Assembly: GCA_017508135.1 (NCBI GenBank)
Contig: JAFVZN010000103.1
Coordinates: forward strand, 1 to 64,000
Origin: Lentisphaeria bacterium
GTDB taxonomy: Bacteria > Verrucomicrobiota > Lentisphaeria > Victivallales > Victivallaceae
Length of the DNA stretch: 64,000 nucleotides
Reading direction: 5' to 3'
Position 1 is the first letter of the stretch. Every line of letters starts with the position of its first letter. The notes beneath the pieces are model-generated. The model did not search any database. It saw nothing but the letters and a program-made list of their open reading frames with translations, and had not been told where the DNA came from. The translations under genes were made by a program, and so were the position numbers. Shown here piece by piece: positions 54,094 to 63,594 of this stretch.

Positions 54094-55674
54094 TTACCGC
54101 ACAGCGGATTTTTCCAGCATCTTTCCATTGTGGAGATAACGCTGATAAAGCGATTCATAGACCGGAACATTTGCCGGATCAGGCGTATAAACCAGATCAA
54201 ATCCGGCTCCCATCGCCGCCATCGCCGCCTTTATATCCGGGAAAACCCCCGCTGCCACGGCGGCAAACATCGCGCCTCCGAGCGCACACGCCTGATCGCA
54301 TTTGGCAACCTTGACCGGCATATTGAAGACGTCAGCGCACATCTGCATGACCAGCGGAGATTTCCGGCTGATACCGCCGATAGCGACCACGTTTTTTACA
54401 GAAATGCCCTCTTCGCGGAAACGCTCAATGATCGCCCGCGCGCCGAAAACCGTACTTTCCAGCAACGAACGGAAAAGCATCGGAGCAGTGGAACCGAGAT
54501 TCAATCCCAGCAACGCGCCCGTCAGCGTGGTATCGGCATCGGGGGTACGCCTGCCGTTGAACCAGTCGATCGCGCACACGCCTCCGGCTCCGGGAGGGAT
54601 GGAAGCGGCATCGCGTTCCAGATCGGCGATGGAAACTTTTCCGGCATACTCCTACAGCCGTTTGAACCAGGCGTAAACATCGCCGAAAGCGGATTGTCCG
54701 GCTTCAAGACCGATCATCCCGGGAACAACGGAACCATCGACCTGCCCGCAAATGCCCCGGATACAGCGCGGCATTTCCGGAGCGACCAGTATATCGCAGG
54801 TGGATGTACCGACAACTTTTACCAGAGTATCTTCATCTATCTGCGCGCCGACCGCGCCGAAGTGACAGTCAAAACCGCTGCCGCCGATAACGACATTTGT
54901 GGAAAGTCCGAGCTTTTCCGCCCATTTTGCCGAAAGCGTTCCCACCGGCTGGTCAGCGGTTTGAGTTTCCGTATACAAGCGGTCGCGCCAGTTGGCAAGC
55001 AGCGGGTCGACCGCCACCAGAAACTCTTCCGGCGGCAGACCGCCCCATTCGGCGTGCCACATCGCTTTATGTCCGGCGGCACACCGGCTGCGGACGATCT
55101 GTTCCGGGCGGGTATTGCCGGTAAGTTCCGCGCTTATCCAGTCGCAATGTTCCACAAAACTTGCCGCCGCTTCGCGCACACGCGGATTGTGGCGCAATAC
55201 ATAGAGCAGCTTGCTGAAAAACCATTCTGAAGAGTAAATACCGCCCTCATATTTCCGGTAATCCACCCCGTTCCACGCGGCGGCGACCTCATTTATCCGG
55301 TCAGCTTCCTTTTGTGCCGAATGATCTTTCCACAACAGAAACATCGCATCCGGGTCTTCAGCGAACTCCGGCAGCAACGCCAGCGGCACACCGGCAGAGT
55401 TCACCGCACACGGTGTGGCTCCGGTGGTATCGATGGCGATACCTCTGACCGCGTTCCTGTCCTGTCCGGAAAGCACGCCGCAGATCACCGTCTCCATGCC
55501 TTCCAGATAATCCAACGGATGCTGGCGGAACATTCCGCGCGCGGCATCACAATAACGCTTTTCCGCCCAGCGGGCATAATTATGCACACAACTTCCCAGA
55601 AATTCGCCATTTGCACTTACCAACACTGCGCGCACGCTGTCGGAACCGAAATCCAAGCCGATAAAAGTTTTCAT
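54094..55674 (-). pseudogene. araB: Ribulokinase gene interrupted by an in-frame amber codon
   Basis: The full frame is 526 codons. N-terminal part: FIGLDFGSDSVRAVLV, QAD-type FGGY fold, ending GQSAFGDVYAWFKRL. Codon 341 is TAG (54654-54652). The same frame continues EYAGKVSIADLERDAAS and the FGGY C-terminal motif IGGISRKSPLVMQM with QACALGGAMFAA. A single C-to-T change (CAG to TAG) explains it; both halves are otherwise intact and uninterrupted. Truncation removes much of the second actin-like domain, so activity should be lost unless the codon is read through or is a sequencing error. It sits between rpoN (22 bases) and araD (17 bases). Confidence 0.85.
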
Positions 55675-55696
55675 GATCCATTATTCCATATTGTAT

Positions 55697-57118
55697 TTAA
55701 CGCCGCTTACGGGCAGAAACCGCAGGTATTTTCAATGCATCCCGATACTTGGCAACGGTTCGCCGGGCGATATTTATATTCTGTCCGGAGAGTAGCCGGG
55801 CGATGTTTTCGTCAGAAACGGGAGCTGCCGGATCTTCCTGTGCGATGATCTGCCGGATCTGTTCCATGATCGCGGCGGCGGCGACTTTCTCTCCGTCTGC
55901 GCCACTGCCGCCGCTGGAGAAGAAAAATCTCAACGGAAACACTCCGAATGGTGTCCGGATAAATTTATCCGCAACGGCACGGCTGATGGTGCTTTCATCA
56001 TAGCCGAGATGGATGCCTGCTTCCCGCATGGTGAAAGTTTTCAATCCGGTAACGCCGCGCTGTAAAAATTCCGACTGCTGTTCGATGATAAGTTTTCCCA
56101 GCCGGGTCAAGGTGGAATCCCGCATGACCAGTGATTTTATCAGCTCCCGCGCCCGCAGGAGTTTTTCATTGAGATATTTGCGGTCATCGGCGGAAAGGGA
56201 AGCATCTTCAAGCAATTTTTCATAGTAGTTGGAAATGGTTATCCGCCGGAAATTCTCCCGCAGCTGCCGGACGGTAAAAGTTCCGTCCGGTTGCCGTTCT
56301 ATTTCCAGTTCCGGCACCACCACCTGCGCATTGGCAGTGCTGAACGACCGCCCCGGGACCGGGTCAAGCTGCCGGAGCAGAGCCAGCATACCGTCCAGTG
56401 TTTCTGCAGAAACATCCAGCTTTTTCTGCAATGCCGCCAAACTTCCCTGCGCCACCTCATCCAGACCGCATCGGATCAAATGCCGCATCTTTTCATCCAG
56501 CGCGCCACGCCGCTTCAACTGCAGTTCCAGACATTCAGTCAAGTCCCGCGCGCCGACACCCGGCGGCGCAACTTCCTGCACCAGTTCCAGTGCCGCCATG
56601 ATATCTTCCATATCGCAATCACAACTCATCGCCAGATCGGCAGGGTTGACCCGGAGAAAACCGTCCGGATCGATGGAGGATACAACTTCGATCACCGCCT
56701 GCCGGAGATTTTCCGGAATATCGGCAGTATCAAGTTCGATCAGTATCAGCTCCATCAGCGACGGAGCCGAAGCCGGGGAGTTGGATAAAAATTCCTGTTT
56801 GCGGTCCCCGCCATCGTCATCACGGTTCCCGGGGAGCGGCAGTTCATCTGACCACCGGTCGCTTTCGGCAAGTGTCACTTCAAAACCGGATTCGTAATCA
56901 TCTTCTCCGGCAGAATCTTTTTTCCTCTCATCCGGAACAGCCTCCACCGGTTCCGGCGGCAGTTCTTCCAGAACCGGATTGGAAACCAGCTCCTGCGCCA
57001 GACGGCTCTCCAACTCCTGCAGCGGCAGATGAAGCAGTTCCAGCCCCAACCGCTGCTGCATGGAAAGCGCAGTGGTCTGCTGCTGCGTCAAGCCGGTGTG
57101 CAGATGCTGTTCGACCAT
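55697..57118 (-). CDS. rpoN: RNA polymerase sigma-54 factor
   Basis: The 473-residue protein has the Gln/Leu-rich activator-interacting region I (LTQQQTTALSMQQRLGLELL), an acidic region II, the core-binding domain, the helix-turn-helix region (GYDESTISRAVADKF) and the RpoN box ARRTVAKYRDAL near the end. It directs transcription from -24/-12 promoters with enhancer-binding activators, none of which is in the window. AGGAT precedes the ATG. The frame is open 28 codons upstream, overlapping the end of nfo; the start after nfo is preferred. Confidence 0.95.
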   Translation of the reverse strand: MVEQHLHTGLTQQQTTALSMQQRLGLELLHLPLQELESRLAQELVSNPVLEELPPEPVEAVPDERKKDSAGEDDYESGFEVTLAESDRWSDELPLPGNRDDDGGDRKQEFLSNSPASAPSLMELILIELDTADIPENLRQAVIEVVSSIDPDGFLRVNPADLAMSCDCDMEDIMAALELVQEVAPPGVGARDLTECLELQLKRRGALDEKMRHLIRCGLDEVAQGSLAALQKKLDVSAETLDGMLALLRQLDPVPGRSFSTANAQVVVPELEIERQPDGTFTVRQLRENFRRITISNYYEKLLEDASLSADDRKYLNEKLLRARELIKSLVMRDSTLTRLGKLIIEQQSEFLQRGVTGLKTFTMREAGIHLGYDESTISRAVADKFIRTPFGVFPLRFFFSSGGSGADGEKVAAAAIMEQIRQIIAQEDPAAPVSDENIARLLSGQNINIARRTVAKYRDALKIPAVSARKRR

Positions 57119-57137
57119 GGATAATCCTGTGTAATTA

Positions 57138-57980
57138 TTATACCGCAAGTGCCTGTAATGCGGCGATCTCATCTTTCCATATCGTCTCATCCGGCGTTTC
57201 AAGGATCAAAGGAACTTTGTCAAAACGGCTGTCGGTCACGATACGTTTGAACAAATCGAAACCGAGATTGCCTTTGCCCAGTGATTCATGCCGGTCAAGA
57301 CGCTGACCGAGTACCCCTTTGGCATCATTGAGATGCATACCGCGCAGCAGATCAAAACCGATGATGGAGCCGAAAGCGGAAAAACACTTTTCAAAACCAT
57401 CTTCCGATGCCAGATCATATCCGGCGGCAAACGCATGGCAGGTGTCGATACACACCCCCACCCGTCCGGGACGGTCAACACATTCCAGCATCAACGCCAG
57501 CTGTTCAAAAGAGTAACCGAGATTGCTCCCCTGCCCTGCGGTATTTTCAAAGACCGCCGTCACGCCGGGAACCTCATCAAGAGCCTGTCGGACAGTTTCC
57601 CCGATGATGCGGCAGCCTTCTTCTTCACTGACCAGCTTCAAGGTACTGCCGGGATGAAAGTTCAACCGGTCAAGTCCGAGCTGACGGCAGCGGTCAAGTT
57701 CTTCAATAAAAGCGCGCAGTGCCCGCTGCCGTTTTCCGGGATCGGGCTGACCGAGATTTATCAAGTAGCTGTCGTGCGGCAGTATCTGTTCCGGGGCGTA
57801 GTTGAATTTCCGGCAGTTCTCTTTAAACGCGGAAATCTGTTCATCGCGGAACGGCGGTGCGCTCCACTGCCGCTGATTCTTGGTGAACAGTGCAAACGCC
57901 GTTGCTCCCAGCGCGGCGGCATTCAGCGGAGCGTTTTCCACTCCGCCGGAAATGGATACATGAGCACCGATATACTTCAT
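57138..57980 (-). CDS. nfo: Endonuclease IV
   Basis: The 280-residue protein starts with the AP-endonuclease family 2 motif IGAHVSISGG and has the zinc ligands in LNFHPGST, AVFENTAGQG, GVCIDTCHAFAAGYD and LNDAKGVLGQRLDRHESLGKG. It repairs abasic sites. It starts seven bases after the stop of the symporter gene. Confidence 0.95.
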   Translation of the reverse strand: MKYIGAHVSISGGVENAPLNAAALGATAFALFTKNQRQWSAPPFRDEQISAFKENCRKFNYAPEQILPHDSYLINLGQPDPGKRQRALRAFIEELDRCRQLGLDRLNFHPGSTLKLVSEEEGCRIIGETVRQALDEVPGVTAVFENTAGQGSNLGYSFEQLALMLECVDRPGRVGVCIDTCHAFAAGYDLASEDGFEKCFSAFGSIIGFDLLRGMHLNDAKGVLGQRLDRHESLGKGNLGFDLFKRIVTDSRFDKVPLILETPDETIWKDEIAALQALAV

Positions 57981-57986
57981 CTTCTG

Positions 57987-59582
57987 TCACTCCGTAAACT
58001 TTATCACACCGATAACGTCAAGGAACGCGATGAACACCAGCACCGGAGTGACCAGACGGATAAAAAATCCCCAGATCACGGAAAAAGAGAACAAACTGAC
58101 CTTCCGTCCGCCGGAACCGCCTTCGTCTTTGATTCCGGCAAGGCGCAGCCACAAATTGCCGTCGATGGCAGGGGAGGTTCCTTCCCGCAGTTCTTTGAGT
58201 GCCTTGCGCACACCCCAGGTCCAGCCGACGTAGACCGCCAGCATGAAACCGCACAACGGCAGCAGCCAGTTGCAGGCGAAGCTGTCCAGCATCCCGAACA
58301 TGGAGCCGGAGAGGTCGTTATTCCACACTTTAAGCAAAAACGCATGCAAACGGGGGAAGTTGTTCCAGTTTGCCATGGATATTGAACACGCCACCGCGAT
58401 GACCAGAATCATGGACAACGTCAGGCATATTGCCGGAGAGCGTTTCATTTTGAATTCATCCGTGAAGATCCGCACCGGCGGTTCCAGCAAACTCATTCCG
58501 CTGGTCAGCGCTGCGACCGAGATCATCATGAAGAAAAGTCCGTTCCACAGCCAGCCGCCGGGAAGTTGATTGAATGCCGCCGGAAGAATTTCATAAATAA
58601 GCACCGGACCGCTGGTCTCTTTAAAGCCCATGGCGAAAACAGCAGGAAAGATCGCCAGTCCCGCCATCATCGCCGCCGTCGTATCCAAAACCAGAATACT
58701 CACGGCAGACTGGACGATATTCTCCTTTTTGGAAAGATAACTGCCGTAGGTCAGCACGATACCCATGGCAAGGCTGAGTGAGAAAAAGGAGTGCCCCATC
58801 GCCGCGATAACGCTGTCGGCATTAAGCTTGGAGAAATCCGGAGACAAAAACCATTTGACCCCTTTCATCGCTCCCGGCAGTGACAAGCCCCGGCAGATGA
58901 GGACGATCAGCAGTACGAACAGCATCGGCATCAAAACTTTGCTCCAGCGTTCAATACCTTTCTGCACGCCGCTGAAAACCACACCGCCGCACAGCAGCAA
59001 AAACAAAATCGAACTGGCGATAACCCATCCCATCATACCGTTGGAAGCGGATGCGATCGGTCCCATTACCGCTTCTGCACCCGTTTGGTCATTGAAATTG
59101 AGCTGTCCGAGGAAGGCTTTGCCCATGTAAATCAATGTCCAGCCGCCGATCACCGCATAATATCCGGTGATGATGACCGGAATGACCATACCGCTGATGA
59201 ATCCGACTGTTTTCCAACCGAACAGCAGTAAAGAAATTCCCGCAGTGAGGCAGAATGTACCGTAACCCCAGTATTTGAAAACCAGCAATATCACGCCGAG
59301 CGCCACCAGCAGTACGCCCAAGCCATCGGCAAAGATGGTTTTGGCTTTGGTCATTTTTGCAAATGCCCCGACTGCACTGCGCTGTGCCGCCCTGCCCAGA
59401 GTCAACTCTGCCAGCAGCAGCGGAAAGCCGACGAACAAGACACACAAAATGTAAAGTATGACAAATGCCCCGCCGCCATTCATGCCGCAGATAAACGGAA
59501 ATTTCCAGATATTTCCCAAACCGATGGCTGAACCTGCTACCGCCAGAATGAAGCCCCAGCGGCTTCCCCAATGTTCTCTCAT
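57987..59582 (-). CDS. Neurotransmitter:sodium symporter family (SNF) transporter
   Basis: The 531-residue protein has the LeuT-fold signature WGFILAVAGSAIGLGNIWKFP in its first helix (Na+ site) and about twelve membrane helices. The later segment GHSFFSLSLAMGIVLTYGSYL is conserved in the family. It imports amino acids or related amines with sodium. It is in a run with ruvA (27 bases upstream) and nfo. Confidence 0.92.
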   Translation of the reverse strand: MREHWGSRWGFILAVAGSAIGLGNIWKFPFICGMNGGGAFVILYILCVLFVGFPLLLAELTLGRAAQRSAVGAFAKMTKAKTIFADGLGVLLVALGVILLVFKYWGYGTFCLTAGISLLLFGWKTVGFISGMVIPVIITGYYAVIGGWTLIYMGKAFLGQLNFNDQTGAEAVMGPIASASNGMMGWVIASSILFLLLCGGVVFSGVQKGIERWSKVLMPMLFVLLIVLICRGLSLPGAMKGVKWFLSPDFSKLNADSVIAAMGHSFFSLSLAMGIVLTYGSYLSKKENIVQSAVSILVLDTTAAMMAGLAIFPAVFAMGFKETSGPVLIYEILPAAFNQLPGGWLWNGLFFMMISVAALTSGMSLLEPPVRIFTDEFKMKRSPAICLTLSMILVIAVACSISMANWNNFPRLHAFLLKVWNNDLSGSMFGMLDSFACNWLLPLCGFMLAVYVGWTWGVRKALKELREGTSPAIDGNLWLRLAGIKDEGGSGGRKVSLFSFSVIWGFFIRLVTPVLVFIAFLDVIGVIKFTE

Positions 59583-59609
59583 AAAAGTATTCTTTCGTTT
59601 TATATTGTT

Positions 59610-60209
59610 TTATTTTCCGCTGTTGAGGCGTACCAGTGCCTTTCGCAGCAAATTTTCTGTATTGCACTCATTTTCCGGAAGTTCAGCAAGCAGAGCGTTG
59701 ATGCATTTATTGACGGCATCGCGCTTGAAGCCCAGCTGTTCCAGAGCGGCGCAGGCATCGGCGGCGGCACTGTTGCCGGGACCCGCCGGAGCGACGGCGG
59801 GGTCGCTGTTTTCCAACCGCCCTTTAAGCTCCACGACCAGACGTTCCGCCGTGCGCTTGCCGATACCGTTGATACGGCTCAACGCTTTGACATCACCGGC
59901 ATCCACAGCGGAACAGAAGTTCGCCACCGGCATGGAACTCAGAACATTGAGTGCCAATTTGCCGCCGACACCGGAAACGTCGATAAGTTTACGGAAGAGC
60001 GCGCGTTCAGCTTTGTCGGCAAAACCGAACAATGTTATGGCATCCTCCCGCACCTGCGTGTGAACAAAGAGCTTCACACTGCCGCCTTCCAGCGGCAGTT
60101 TGTCAAAGGTGGACAGCGCGATGGACAACTCATAGCCCACGCCGTTCACATCCACCAGACAGGAGGAAAAATCCCTCTCCAGAAGTGTTCCGGACAGGAA
60201 ACCGATCAT
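59610..60209 (-). CDS. ruvA: Holliday junction DNA helicase subunit RuvA
   Basis: The 199-residue protein has the N-terminal OB domain (MIGFLSGTLLE, VDVNGVGYEL), two helix-hairpin-helix motifs (LIDVSGVGGKLALNVL, LSRINGIGKRTAERLVVELK) and the C-terminal UBA-like domain that binds RuvB. The start overlaps the stop of nadC by four bases. Confidence 0.95.
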   Translation of the reverse strand: MIGFLSGTLLERDFSSCLVDVNGVGYELSIALSTFDKLPLEGGSVKLFVHTQVREDAITLFGFADKAERALFRKLIDVSGVGGKLALNVLSSMPVANFCSAVDAGDVKALSRINGIGKRTAERLVVELKGRLENSDPAVAPAGPGNSAAADACAALEQLGFKRDAVNKCINALLAELPENECNTENLLRKALVRLNSGK

Positions 60210-61093
60210 TTGACCACCTCGATATCAAGGGAGATATCCATTGATCTGACGGAATGGGTCAGCGCGCCGGAGGAGACGAAATCGACACCCAGTTTGCCGA
60301 TGCGTGGCAGACGTTCGATAGTGATGCCGCCGGAAGCCTCAAGTCTGGCACGCCCGTTGACGATCTTCACGGCTTCAGCCATCATCTCATCGGACATATT
60401 GTCCAGCATGATATATTCGGCACCGCTTTCAGCGGCTTCGCGCACTTCGTCCAAAGTATCGGTTTCAACTTCGATCTCCAGAGCAGGATAAGCCTGCCGC
60501 GCCCGCGCCACTGCCCGGGTGATGGCACCATCGCCTTCCAAAGCGGCAAGTTCCCGGTGGTTGTCTTTTATCATGATACGGTCAAAAAGCCCGATACGGT
60601 GGTTGGTCGCACCGCCGACAGCCACGGCGTACTTTTCCAGATTGCGGTAGCCCGGGGTGGTCTTGCGGGTATCCAGCACCACGCAATTGGTATCCTTGAG
60701 AGCTTCCGCATAACGCCGGGACATGGTGGCGACACCGCACATGCGCTGCAAAAAGTTGAGCGCAGTCCGTTCGGCGGTGATGATACCGCGCGCAGGACCG
60801 CTGATCTCCGCCAGAAATTCACCGCGCACACAGCTGTCGCCATCCTTTTTGAACGCGGTAAACGTGAGCGCAGGTTCGACCTTTTCAAAAACACGTTTGG
60901 CAACGTCAAGTCCGGCAAGCACCATAAAGTCCTCTTTGCACAGCAGCACGGCGCGGCTGACCGCATTTTCCGGCACGACCGACAAAGTGGTGGTATCTCC
61001 GGCACTGTCCAGATCTTCTTCCAGAGCCAGATCGATCAACAGATCCGCCCGTTTCCAGTCAATGGGAGTTACAAGATTTTTTTCGATACTCAT
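60206..61093 (-). CDS. nadC: Nicotinate-nucleotide pyrophosphorylase (carboxylating)
   Basis: The 295-residue protein has EEDLDSAGDTTT, the quinolinate-binding RTALNFLQRMCGVAT, LDTRKTTPGYR, IMIKDNH and the late EASGGI motif. It converts quinolinate to nicotinate mononucleotide in de novo NAD synthesis. The ATG is preceded by GGACGTG. First gene of the nadC-ruvA-SNF-nfo-rpoN run. Confidence 0.95.
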   Translation of the reverse strand: MSIEKNLVTPIDWKRADLLIDLALEEDLDSAGDTTTLSVVPENAVSRAVLLCKEDFMVLAGLDVAKRVFEKVEPALTFTAFKKDGDSCVRGEFLAEISGPARGIITAERTALNFLQRMCGVATMSRRYAEALKDTNCVVLDTRKTTPGYRNLEKYAVAVGGATNHRIGLFDRIMIKDNHRELAALEGDGAITRAVARARQAYPALEIEVETDTLDEVREAAESGAEYIMLDNMSDEMMAEAVKIVNGRARLEASGGITIERLPRIGKLGVDFVSSGALTHSVRSMDISLDIEVVK

Positions 61094-61190
61094 AACAGTC
61101 ACGTCCTTTATTGTATAACAAGATAAAATGCCTTTCAGAAAATATAACCTCTCAACGCCTTAAAATCAACCTTTACACTGCGCAAACAGC

Positions 61191-61219
61191 TTGAAAAAGT
61201 ACTATTTAAACGGTATATT
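61191..61219 (+). promoter_or_regulatory. Promoter of the amidohydrolase/azlCD operon
   Basis: TTGAAA, 17-bp spacer, TATATT. Confidence 0.7.
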
Positions 61220-61276
61220 ATATTGAAGCGGCAGAGTGTGCCGCCATGAATGAACAATTTTCCCAGAGGTTTTTTT

Positions 61277-62047
61277 ATGTACGACTTCACCTGCGTCGAT
61301 GCCCACGTCCACCCGTTTGTCCAGCCGGAAAGCAACATCGGAAGATACGGTACGCCCACTGATATGGCTGATATGGTGCGTCTGCTCAAACAGGCTGGGA
61401 TCACACTCTGCTGCGGTTCGGTGGTGCGCTTCAACTGGTTCGCCTCTCCGCACTGGATACAGTTGTGCAACAAAGAGTGCTTCCAGTTGGCAGAGGAGTA
61501 TCCGGATTTTCTCATCCCGGGGCTGCTCATCCACGCCGCGTTCCCGGAAGAATCGTGTGCCGAGATCGAAAAATACCATGCCACGGGAAAACTTCACTGG
61601 ATCGGTGAGATCGTTCCTTATACCACAGGGACGTTTAACTATGCCATTGAAGAACTTTTTCCTGTTTACGAACTTGCCGCATCATTGAATTTGCCCATAA
61701 ATATCCATCCCGTCAACGCTTCAGATGTGGCAAAGGTTGCGGAAAACTTTCCCAAACTCAACGTTGTAATGGCACATCCCGGAGAAAAAGACCCCTATCA
61801 GGAAAAGATCGACTTGATGAAGAAGCTTCCCAATTTGCACCTTGATTTGAGTGGAACCGGAATGTTCCGCTGGGGTATGCTCCAGTACGGAGTCAAGCAG
61901 CTGGGAGCTGAACGTTTTCTTTTCGGCTCGGACTTCCCGGTCTGCAACGCGGCGATGAACCGCGCGGCGGTGCTGTCGGAAAACCTCAAAGATTCCGACC
62001 TTGAATCGATCTTCTCCGGCAACTTCCGCCGCCTGACTTCACTCTGA
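61277..62047 (+). CDS. Amidohydrolase-family (amidohydro-rel 2 type) metal-dependent hydrolase
   Basis: The 256-residue TIM-barrel protein has the metal motif CVDAHVHPF, INIHPVNASD, NVVMAHPGEKD and LFGSDFPVCNAAMN with the catalytic Asp. The family includes decarboxylases and lactonases; the substrate cannot be inferred. AGAGG precedes the ATG. It lies 20 bases upstream of azlC. Confidence 0.8.
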   Translation: MYDFTCVDAHVHPFVQPESNIGRYGTPTDMADMVRLLKQAGITLCCGSVVRFNWFASPHWIQLCNKECFQLAEEYPDFLIPGLLIHAAFPEESCAEIEKYHATGKLHWIGEIVPYTTGTFNYAIEELFPVYELAASLNLPINIHPVNASDVAKVAENFPKLNVVMAHPGEKDPYQEKIDLMKKLPNLHLDLSGTGMFRWGMLQYGVKQLGAERFLFGSDFPVCNAAMNRAAVLSENLKDSDLESIFSGNFRRLTSL

Positions 62048-62067
62048 GTTGCGGACATTTCCATGCT

Positions 62068-62793
62068 ATGACGAAACGGGTTTTCAAAGCTGCCTTCGTA
62101 AGTTCCCTGCCGGTGCTTATGGGATATTCAGCCATGGGCATGGCGGCAGGTATCCTGCTTGCCGGAACGGTGAAACTGAAATTTCTGCCGTTCTGGGCAT
62201 TTTTGAGCAGCGGGATAAATATTTCCGGAGCCTTGCAGTTCATCATGGTGAACTGGACGGAAGCCCTTCTGCCGTTGACTCAGGTCGCATTGCTCACCTT
62301 CTGCCTCAACGTCCGCTACGCGATGTACGGCTTTTCCCTGATTGAAAAATTCCGCCCGCTCCCCTGGCTCAAACGCGGTTACCTCATCTGGAGCCTGACC
62401 GATGAAACCTACGCGCTGGAAGTCGATTCCGCCGCCCGTACTCCGGCAGGGGAAAACCAGTTGGACTTCTGTCTGGGAGTCGCGTTTCTCGACCACCTCT
62501 ACTGGCTCATCGGAGTCACCGCCGGAGCGGTCATCGGAGCGGCACTGCCGTTCGACAGCAGAGGTATCGACTTCGCAATGACGGCACTTTTTCTGGTGGT
62601 GCTGACCGACCAGTGTCAAAGCAAAATAAACCGGCTCAGTGCGGCTGTCGGGATAATTTCAGCGATTTGCGGCAGGGTGTTCTTCTCCACCTCAAATATG
62701 CTGATACCGGCAATGGTGATGATGGGAGCGGTGTTCATCATTTTCCGGGGGAAATTTGAACGTAAACCGGAGCAGAAGGAGGGTGAAGAATGA
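62068..62793 (+). CDS. azlC: AzlC-family branched-chain amino-acid exporter subunit
   Basis: The 241-residue protein has about six membrane helices and the family pattern SSLPVLMGYSAMGMAAGILL, FLSSGINISGALQF and LCLNVRYAMYG-like LNVRYAMYGFSL. With AzlD it exports branched-chain amino acids. It overlaps azlD by four bases. Confidence 0.92.
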   Translation: MTKRVFKAAFVSSLPVLMGYSAMGMAAGILLAGTVKLKFLPFWAFLSSGINISGALQFIMVNWTEALLPLTQVALLTFCLNVRYAMYGFSLIEKFRPLPWLKRGYLIWSLTDETYALEVDSAARTPAGENQLDFCLGVAFLDHLYWLIGVTAGAVIGAALPFDSRGIDFAMTALFLVVLTDQCQSKINRLSAAVGIISAICGRVFFSTSNMLIPAMVMMGAVFIIFRGKFERKPEQKEGEE

Positions 62794-63131
62794 GCAGAGA
62801 AACCTACTTTCTGTGTATGACTCTCACTGCCGGAGTGGTCACGATCGCACTGCGGGCATTCCCGTTTCTGATGTTCAGCGGCAACCGTCCGGTGCCGCCG
62901 GTCATCCGTTATATCGGCAAAGTTCTGCCTCCGGCGGCGATCGCCATGCTGATAGTCTATTGTTACTGTTCGGCATATCAGGACAAAAGTTTTGCTTCCG
63001 GCGGCTTCGGACTTCCGGAACTTGCCGCCTCCGTGCTGGTGGTCGCGCTCCAGTTCTGGAAGCGCAATCCGCTGCTCTCCATCATTTCCGGAACCATACT
63101 CTACATGGTCATCGTCCAGAATTTTGTGTAA
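62790..63131 (+). CDS. azlD: AzlD-family transport subunit
   Basis: The 113-residue protein has four membrane helices with the AzlD pattern TIALRAFPFLMFSG and IGKVLPPAAIAMLIVY. It is the partner of AzlC. GGAGGG lies just before the overlapping start. Confidence 0.92.
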   Translation: MSRETYFLCMTLTAGVVTIALRAFPFLMFSGNRPVPPVIRYIGKVLPPAAIAMLIVYCYCSAYQDKSFASGGFGLPELAASVLVVALQFWKRNPLLSIISGTILYMVIVQNFV

Positions 63132-63144
63132 CATCCTCCCGCGT

Positions 63145-63250
63145 TTGCCGCACGATACATCCGCCGGTCAAGCTCAAGGCGGTGTACGATATCCGCGAGA
63201 TCCACGAGATCTGACAAAACCTTTTTTTGAAAAATCATGGGATATCTGTG
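63145..63250 (+). repeat. Composite intergenic repeat, copy B
   Basis: TTGCCGCACGATACATCC plus GCCGGTC (63145-63169), ATCTGACAAAA (63209-63219) and ATGGGATATCTGTG (63237-63250), in the same order as copy A. It ends 30 bases before the feoA -35 box. Confidence 0.7.
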
Positions 63251-63280
63251 AAAATAAGTGATTTTTTGGGTGTTTCCGGC

Positions 63281-63309
63281 TTGAAAAATAAGTTAGTCTG
63301 TGCTAATTT
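63281..63309 (+). promoter_or_regulatory. Promoter of feoAB
   Basis: TTGAAA, 17-bp spacer, TAATTT. No clear Fur box is visible. Confidence 0.55.
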
Positions 63310-63347
63310 ATAACATAAGCAAAAATATCAATGAAAGGTTTTGTCCG

Positions 63348-63569
63348 ATGAAAACACTCAAAAATGCCGCCGTCGGCGAGAAGGTCAAAGTGTGCCGCAT
63401 CAACGGTACCGGTCCCCTTCAACGCCGCATGATGGACCTCGGTCTGCTCAACGGGACCGAGATTTTCGTCCGCAAAGTCGCCCCCCTCGGAGACCCCATG
63501 GCGATAAATGTAAGGGGCTACGAACTTTCCCTCCGGAAATCAGAAGCCGACGTCATCGTCATCGAATAA
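63348..63569 (+). CDS. feoA: Ferrous iron transport protein A
   Basis: The 73-residue SH3-like protein has KVKVCRINGTGPLQRRMMDLGLLNGTEI and ending NVRGYELSLRKSEADVIVIE as typical of FeoA (read as separate segments). It assists FeoB. GAAAGG precedes the ATG; the frame is open 16 codons upstream, but those overlap the promoter. Confidence 0.9.
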   Translation: MKTLKNAAVGEKVKVCRINGTGPLQRRMMDLGLLNGTEIFVRKVAPLGDPMAINVRGYELSLRKSEADVIVIE

Positions 63570-63594
63570 TTTTTCAAGAGCAGGATCACCGTTT

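Noticed and set aside
54652-54654. Amber codon in araB as evidence of stop-codon recoding
   Set aside because: TAG ends at least three intact genes in the window (at 15036, 33346 and 41136), so a general reassignment is unlikely.
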